Part shown: positions 57,694 through 64,000 of the stretch, one piece after another | Layout of the letters: every line of letters starts with the position of its first letter | Position numbering within the stretch: the stretch's first letter is position 1 | NCBI RefSeq assembly: GCF_026213295.1 | Contig: NC_079423.1 | Location: 20,643,039 to 20,707,038, forward strand | DNA: 64,000 bases | Direction of reading: 5' to 3' | From: Gadus chalcogrammus | Taxonomy: Eukaryota > Chordata > Actinopteri > Gadiformes > Gadidae | Translations under genes and position numbers: made by a program | Notes under the pieces: generated by a model | What the model saw: the letters and a program-made list of their open reading frames with translations, nothing else | Told to the model about the DNA's origin: nothing | Databases searched by the model: none

Positions 57694-58087
57694 TGTCATG
57701 ACCCGGCTCAATGGCGATGACAAAAACAGGAGAGACGGTGCATAACCAATAGAACATAAAGGTTTATTTCCATACACAACATAACTTAACAGAATAACGC
57801 CAGTATGAGGTGTGTATGTCGGTAGTTCAGTCATGTAAATGTGGGTGCATTGATCATGCGAGGTGGGGTGTTGTGGAGAAAGAATAAGTTAACCAAAACC
57901 GCCAACGAAAACCAAAAAGGTGTGGACGCCTGCAAGGAGGGCCAGAGAATAGCCACCCCACAACAGGCAATCAGCTGCTCTTTTATCCGGCTGGAGCACC
58001 GGTCCCAGGTGCTCCAGATCCAGCTGATGGCATCAGCTGATCACCTTGAGGAAGATAAGTAGTAAATAAGTAGGCGGGGTCGTCACA
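57694..58087 (-). repeat. Gypsy 3' LTR
   Basis: Plus-strand TGTCATGACC...GTCGTCACA. On the minus strand, a run of 11 G (58088-58098) before the LTR is the polypurine tract. Confidence 0.93.
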
Positions 58088-58348
58088 CCCCCCCCCCCAT
58101 AAAGTCTGTGTCCCAAAGGGAACACCGGCACACACAAAACAAATTGACCTGAAATTATCCCCCTCAAAAATATATTCATTCAAAGACAAGATAAATCTAA
58201 GAAAGAAAACACATAACCTCCACCCTGCCCATGTCCTGTTCCTTTTCCACCTGACCTCAGCAACCCTGGTACCTGAGAAGCAAATTAAGAGAGCAGACAG
58301 AAGAACATAACACAAACAGCATGAAATGGCATCACTAGTCACATTCAC

Positions 58349-58549
58349 TCATGGCAAAGGAGCACATGACAGCGCGTCGGCAATGACATTATCCACCCCT
58401 TTGATATGCCGAATATCAAGATCATATCCCTGCAGAAACAAAACCCATCTCAACCTCTGATTCGGACACCACAATGACCTTAAAAAGGTCAGAGGATTAT
58501 GATCTGTGTAAACCACAAGGGCCGCACCTCCTCCCACCATACCGACCAA
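58349..58549 (-). pseudogene. pol: Gypsy RNase H fragment
   Basis: VVYTDHNPLTFLRSL and IRHIKGVDNVIADALS are the RNase H blocks of Gypsy-type pol. Upstream, the RT is replaced by minisatellite. Confidence 0.88.
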
Positions 58550-58740
58550 CTCATCTCCATACCAACCAACTCATCTCAATACCAACCAACTCATCTCCAT
58601 ACCAACAAACTCATCTCCATACCAACCAACTCATCTCCATACCAACCAACTCATCTCAATACCAACCAACTCATCTCCATACCAACCAACTCATCTCAAT
58701 ACCAACCAACTCATATCCATACCGACCAACCATCCCTTTT
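58537..58740. repeat. 20-bp minisatellite at the deletion site
   Basis: About ten copies of CCATACCAACCAACTCATCT with Cc/Ca variants. It joins RNase H on one side to gag on the other. Confidence 0.95.
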
Positions 58741-58757
58741 CCATACCAACCAACTCT

Positions 58758-59447
58758 TCACAATACCTGGTGCCAAGCCTTTAATGCAGGGCAATCTGCC
58801 TTCCAGTGTCCTTCCTCGTGACAATAGTTACAGCTTCTACTGCTGTCAAAACTGCTCCGTGAGTGAGACTCGGATCTAAACATGCCAGACTTCCCGGAAC
58901 GCATCTGGTCAGCCGCCGCAACACCTCGCCTGTTTCCACCCCAGCCAGAATCATTGCGGCCGGGTGTGTGCTCTCGCACATCGCCCTTATGGAGCAGCAC
59001 ATACTCATCTGCTGACACAGCCGCTTCTGCAGCAGAGGCAATCTTCCGTTCATTAATATAGGTCAGACCAGGTAGCGTATTCTTAAACTGCTCCAAAATT
59101 ACTAACTCACACAAATCATCAAAAGTAGCGATATCAAGCACAGCCAACCAACGTTTAAAATGGGTAGTTAAATCACGAACAAATTCAACATAGGTTTGGC
59201 CACTTTCCCTTTCCCAAGCCCGAAAACGTTGGCGATATGCTTCAGGCACAAGCTCATAAGCCTTCAGCACGGCAGATTTTATTTTAGAATAACTACCGCT
59301 ATCAGCCGCGCTCAAAGACGAATATGCCCCCTGCACCTTACCTGTGAGGACGCACTGGAGCAGCAGAGCAACAGTCCTCATCAGACCAGCCCCTCGCTGC
59401 GGAAACACGCTCAAACAGCACAAAAAATGAGTCAGGATCCTTCTCAT
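58758..59447 (-). CDS. gag: Gypsy gag (SCAN-like) with zinc knuckle, C-terminal part
   Basis: 229 residues. The SCAN-like helical block spans about 40-130 and contains VLKAYELVPEAYRQRFRAW and LVILEQFKNTLP. The C-terminus has the CCHC knuckle CNYCHEEGHWKADC. SCAN domains of vertebrate zinc-finger genes are thought to derive from a Gmr1-like Gypsy gag. The N-terminal part (59338-59625, 59648-59920) is in other frames. Confidence 0.88.
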   Translation of the reverse strand: MRRILTHFLCCLSVFPQRGAGLMRTVALLLQCVLTGKVQGAYSSLSAADSGSYSKIKSAVLKAYELVPEAYRQRFRAWERESGQTYVEFVRDLTTHFKRWLAVLDIATFDDLCELVILEQFKNTLPGLTYINERKIASAAEAAVSADEYVLLHKGDVREHTPGRNDSGWGGNRRGVAAADQMRSGKSGMFRSESHSRSSFDSSRSCNYCHEEGHWKADCPALKAWHQVL

Positions 59448-59920
59448 TAAACGGTGGCAACAGCCGCAAGTTCTTTATGTCAAAGGGCCGCGCACCGACC
59501 CCAGACACCTGCCCCTTCTGACTCTCAGCAGCCAGACGATAACCCTCCCGCTGGCGGATCACCTCCAGCTCTATTTGTTTTTTAGCTTCCATTTCACACT
59601 TAAATCTCTCATGTTCCAACTGCATCGAGAGGAGCTCTTTTTGCTGCTCAAAAGTCAGCCCCCCGAGTCTGAAAAGGCATGCCTACGGCAGGTGGAGAAG
59701 CTGGCACCGGACCAGACGTAAGGACTCTCAGTTCAACAAGTTTTACTTTTAAAGCAATTTTAACATCTTCTTTACGCTTCCTATCTATCACGGCCACCGA
59801 ATAATGATCAGACAGTTTCAACAACTGTTCTTTAGTACACTTGTCCAAGGCCTCCTCTGACGGAGCCGCCATAAACGCTTCACATTCAGCCATCTCAAAA
59901 CCACCACTAGGACCAAGCAA
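59338..59920 (-). pseudogene. gag: Gypsy gag N-terminal region
   Basis: 59648-59920 begins MLGPSGGFEMAECEAFMAAP and has LDKCTKEQLLKLSDHYSV, a helical start found in these gags. 59338-59625 is a charged coiled-coil stretch (RFKCEMEAKKQIELEVIRQR) leading to the SCAN-like block. Frameshifts near 59640 and 59400 split the protein. The sequence 59921-60564 is the 5' leader with no recognised feature. Confidence 0.75.
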
Positions 59921-60564
59921 AACACACCTTTATGCCCGAACAGGACCAGCAAGACAGCAAAGTATCCCCGCGCGCACCAAGGATCCCAGTTTGGAGTTTC
60001 CCCGCTATCTAAACATCAACCCTCTAACTAAACTCCCGGCTAGTCTTCATGCAGCGGGCAGTGGTGGGTATTTACGCACTAGAGCCCGCTGACCCGGGGA
60101 AGCGAATAGCAAGCCAGCAACTCCCCCAAAATCACGGACATGCACCCAAGACAATGCTTTAACCACTATGCCGCCACAACACTACCACGACCCCCGCAAC
60201 GAACCCAAAGGGGAACGCCGCTATACCTACAAGGGAAAACTCTGCACCGCACTATGATCCACACGCTGATGACAACACTTGTCAACCGGCTTTTTGTTAC
60301 TTACATAAATTAAGAGAGCGACCCAGATACTCACCCTGATCCGTCAGCCCACATGCACCATGAACTTTCCCCTTAATTACTGAAAAACACTCGCAAAATG
60401 AGCAACAACCGTTTTACCCTCAAGGCAAACAAACAAAGGCACATGTGTGCCGGACGTGTGCCACCAACGGCACTGCCCACAAAATCCGTACTAAAAGGAG
60501 AACACCTGCAGCCAGGCCAACCAAACTCCAAACTCACGTTGCTCACTATTGCGCAAAACGAACG

Positions 60565-60577
60565 GACGAGCCCCCAT
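60565..60577 (-). promoter_or_regulatory. Gypsy primer binding site (tRNA-Pro type)
   Basis: On the minus strand TGGGGGCTCGTCCG follows the 5' LTR. The same bases form the tRNA-Pro primer site in murine gammaretroviruses. Confidence 0.8.
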
Positions 60578-60579
60578 TT

Positions 60580-60973
60580 TGTCATGACCCGGCTCAATGG
60601 CGATGACAAAAACGGGAGAGACGGTGCATAACCAATAGAACATAAAGGTTTATTTCCATACGCAACATAACTTAACAGAATAACGCCAGTATGAGGTGTG
60701 TATGTCGGTAGTTCAGTCATGTAAATGTGGGTGCATTGATCATGCGAGGTGGGGTGTTGTGGAGAAAGAATAAGTTAACCAAAACCGCCAACGAAAACCA
60801 AAAAGGTGTGGACGCCTTCAAGGAGGGCCAGAGAATAGCCACCCCACAACAGGCAATCAGCTGCTCTTTTATCCGGCTGGAGCACCGGTCCCAGGTGCTC
60901 CAGATCCAGCTGATGGCATCAGCTGATCACCTTGAGGAAGATAAGTAGTCAATAAGTAGGCGGGGTCGTCACA
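60580..60973 (-). repeat. Gypsy 5' LTR
   Basis: Nearly identical to 57694-58087. On the minus strand, AATAAA is absent from the obvious R region; the polyadenylation signal is not assigned. Confidence 0.93.
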
Positions 60974-61013
60974 CAACACAGAGAGCAGTTCCAGTGCAGA
61001 ATGGTTTATTCAC

Positions 61014-62430
61014 CTAGTAAACCAAAACCCGGGTGGGAAAAGGGTCGTCCACCTCTTCTATGATCCAGTCCAACACTTTCCACCCATCTCTTTCCCTTAG
61101 GCCGTTCCGTGCTTCCAGGCGATCACACAGATCCTGCCTGTCCTGTTCTAGCCCTAGCGCCAGCTCTAGGTCCAGTTCCCCCTGGCTGTTTCCCAAAGTG
61201 AAGGCTGCAGCCTTGCTAGGACGCGTCCTCGCTAGTCGCGTCCTATGGAGATGAGACTAGAGTGCTAGCTTGAGTGCTTCCTAGCGTTTGTAACGTTCAG
61301 ACTTTGGAACGACTTGGTAGTGTGGAAGCGCTTCCGCTTTTTAATACTGCGTGTCCGCTTGTAGACACATGTTCGCTTATGAATAAAACATGGCAGCAAT
61401 CAAGCTGATCGATATTTATTTGACTTTTGTCTGTTATGAATGCGGTCATGTCTCCTTCGCATGCAGCCTCTTTGGGGAAGTCACAAAAGCTTTGTAGCGG
61501 TTGATAGAATCGTCTTTATTAAAAGGAAAATCCATTCAATTTTTATAAAACGAAGTGAAATTGTCTGAGAACTTGATAAACATGTATTTATTTGGATATA
61601 TTATTTAACTGATCTGATTCATTCATTCATATATGCCTACAATCTACCAGTGGTTTGAACACATAAGTATATCATATAAAATACAATTATATACGTTCAT
61701 TAAAAATTACAAACATTGCAAATGATCGGTTGTGCATTAATTTTACAACATTGTAAATAGTGGCACTATCCCTTCCCCCGGTAAACAAATGTTTGCGCGC
61801 CACCCGGCGCACAAAAGCCTCCGTTTGCTGGGCTGACCCTAAAAAAAACGATTCAACACAAACATAAATAGGTATACATAAATAATGTAATCTTGTGAGC
61901 GAGTAAATTTACATTGGTGACAGTGGTGTTTAACACCAGCTACGTCCATGCAAAATATAGCAACGTATCATTAAGTTGCAAAACGTTTGAAAAGTGGCAC
62001 AGGTCTTTAGGCTTGATTATTTGCATTAACATGATGAATCTATAAAAAGCAATACGGCACAAAATATTTCTGAAAACTAATATAACTTCAGCCCAGTGAA
62101 CGCAGAGGATTGTGGGTAGTTTTGGCTCGTCTAGGATGCAGCGATGCATCCTTGAAAAATCTCGGAATTCTCAAAAACAAAGGACGCAAAAATGGCGCGG
62201 CTTTCGAGTGTCCTCAACATTGGAACAGTGCTTGTCGGCGTTCTATGACGTAGCGTCCTTAAAAGGGCGGCCGTTGAGCATGCTTCCTTGACATTGGGAA
62301 ACAGCCCCTGTCTGTCGTTTTCTAGCTCTTTGAAGCCCAAGCACCCCTGCTTAATGATCCCCAGGCTCGCCTCGTTAAAGTGAGGAAGTCCATGTACGGG
62401 GGTGGAGCCAGCAGGTTGCCAGACCTATGC
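61014..62430 (-). pseudogene. Unidentified 3' terminal exon, split by a MITE
   Basis: On the minus strand a frame ending ...DWIIEEVDDPFPTRVLVY stops at TAG (61018-61020), followed by GAATAAACC, a polyadenylation signal near 61010. Upstream it runs with LELALGLEQDRQDLCDRLE to 61184, where the MITE starts. Beyond it, on the same strand, a frame with LPHFNEASLGII and GFKELENDRQ occurs at about 62311-62390. Removing the MITE and one copy of its 5-bp duplication keeps the frame open. An acceptor-like CATAG precedes it near 62430. No family recognised. Confidence 0.45.
61185..62305. mobile_element. 1.1-kb MITE with 5-bp TSD
   Basis: GCTGTTTCCCAAAGTGAAGG at 61185 and CCTTGACATTGGGAAACAGC ending at 62305 are inverted. 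CCCTG is duplicated (61180-61184, 62306-62310). Internal GGACGC/GCGTCC-rich subterminal repeats near both ends. No transposase. Superfamily unknown. Confidence 0.75.
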
Positions 62431-63374
<944 letters not shown>

Positions 63375-64000
63375 CATGTAGCTGTCATGTAGACAATCAG
63401 ATCACAGCAGGGATGTGACATCAGTCTTTGATACAGTCAGTGTCAGTGTGACAGCTTATAGCTGCCTGTCTGTCTCTGGTATATCTTGCACACCACAGCA
63501 CTCAGACAGACAGGCATACAGAGAGACGGACTGACAAACAGACAGAGAGAGATGGATAAGAAGACAGAGAGAGACATGGACAAATATAAAGACATTAAGA
63601 GATTCAGAAAATGAAGAGAAAGGGAGTGAGCGAGTGATTGAGAGCGAGACAGAGATATTTCAATTTCCAAATGGTGCATGAATTGACTGAGATAGGTGGA
63701 TGAGAAAGAGAGAGTAAAGAGAGAGAGAGCAGAAATAGAGAGTGAGAGCAAGTGGTGAAAAGGTTAGACGGATAGCATTCCCCCCCGGCTTTGTCTCTTG
63801 CACCAAAACGTATAATGCTCTGTCCCACTTTTATCTTCTATTCTGTTTCAACGCTTCCTGTTCACTATTCCTCTGTTCCTCCTCTCTCTCTGTCTCTCTG
63901 AAAACCGTATCGCACATGACCACAGTGCTGTGTTGCATGCAGTTAGCTGTCTGCACATGTCCTCCTTAGCACAGTGCCATTTCCAACCAATTCTTTTTTT
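63375..64000. other. Unassigned sequence
   Basis: Purine-rich GAGAGA stretches (63545-63750). No gene recognised. Confidence 0.45.

Larger units (their letters stand above)
57694..60973 (-). mobile_element. Gypsy-type LTR retrotransposon, pol mostly deleted
   Basis: LTRs 57694-58087 and 60580-60973 (394 bp each) differ at about four positions. CAAC flanks both sides (57690-57693, 60974-60977). PBS and PPT are present. It contains gag and a short RNase H fragment; protease, most of RT and integrase are missing. A 20-bp minisatellite occupies the deletion site. High LTR identity means the insertion is recent, yet the body is defective. Confidence 0.92.

Overview
This window is vertebrate, almost certainly teleost, nuclear DNA. 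The evidence is long CA/GT/CT microsatellites, tRNA-derived SINEs, Rex1-like and L2-type LINEs, an epsilon/gammaretrovirus-like endogenous retrovirus, a Ty1/copia element, a Gypsy element with a SCAN-like gag, DIRS remnants, hAT, Harbinger and piggyBac-like DNA transposons, and no prokaryotic gene organisation. I find no complete host gene. Nearly all recognisable coding sequence belongs to mobile elements, most of it broken. Species cannot be named from sequence alone.

Layout. 1-19674 is one minus-strand endogenous retrovirus (ERV): partial 3' LTR at 1-114, polypurine tract, env and integrase remnants, protease and gag, leader with 58-bp tandem repeats, PBS, and a 489-bp 5' LTR at 19186-19674. 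It has been inflated by a SINE, a piggyBac-like element (3250-5369), a second SINE and a large hAT-type element (6794-15446) that landed in a (CTCA)n tract. The hAT element contains a BED-finger remnant, a Rex1-like LINE (7100-9312) and a 5.36-kb fold-back element (9670-15032) with its own 8-bp target duplication and 188-bp satellite arrays in both arms.

19675-25.3 kb holds a repeat module shared with the fold-back core, then a hAT element (21241-24523, TSD GTTTTACC). The hAT carries three mutually inserted Harbinger-type MITEs and has split a DNA-transposase pseudogene. 25.4-29.1 kb is an L2-like LINE remnant invaded by an I/Nimb- or RTE-like LINE and partly duplicated with a 2634-bp period. 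29593-34074 is a Mutator-like element (about 365-bp TIRs, 8-bp TSD) with 170-bp tandem repeats and a nested hAT.

35121-45456 is a minus-strand Ty1/copia element with near-identical LTRs and an initiator-tRNA-type internal primer site, split by two L2 LINEs. 45.5-52.8 kb is mostly unannotatable, microsatellite-dense sequence. 53.3-54.9 kb holds DIRS-like gag/RT/RNase H remnants. 55775-56916 is a second copy of the 21241 hAT family. 57694-60973 is a young Gypsy element with about 99% identical LTRs and most of pol deleted. 61014-62430 looks like the 3' terminal exon of an unidentified gene or pseudogene, split by a 1.1-kb MITE.

The genes do not form a shared pathway. The biology here is serial insertion, and explicit target-site duplications let the insertion order be read in several stacks. 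The most unusual object is the nested fold-back element at 9670-15032.
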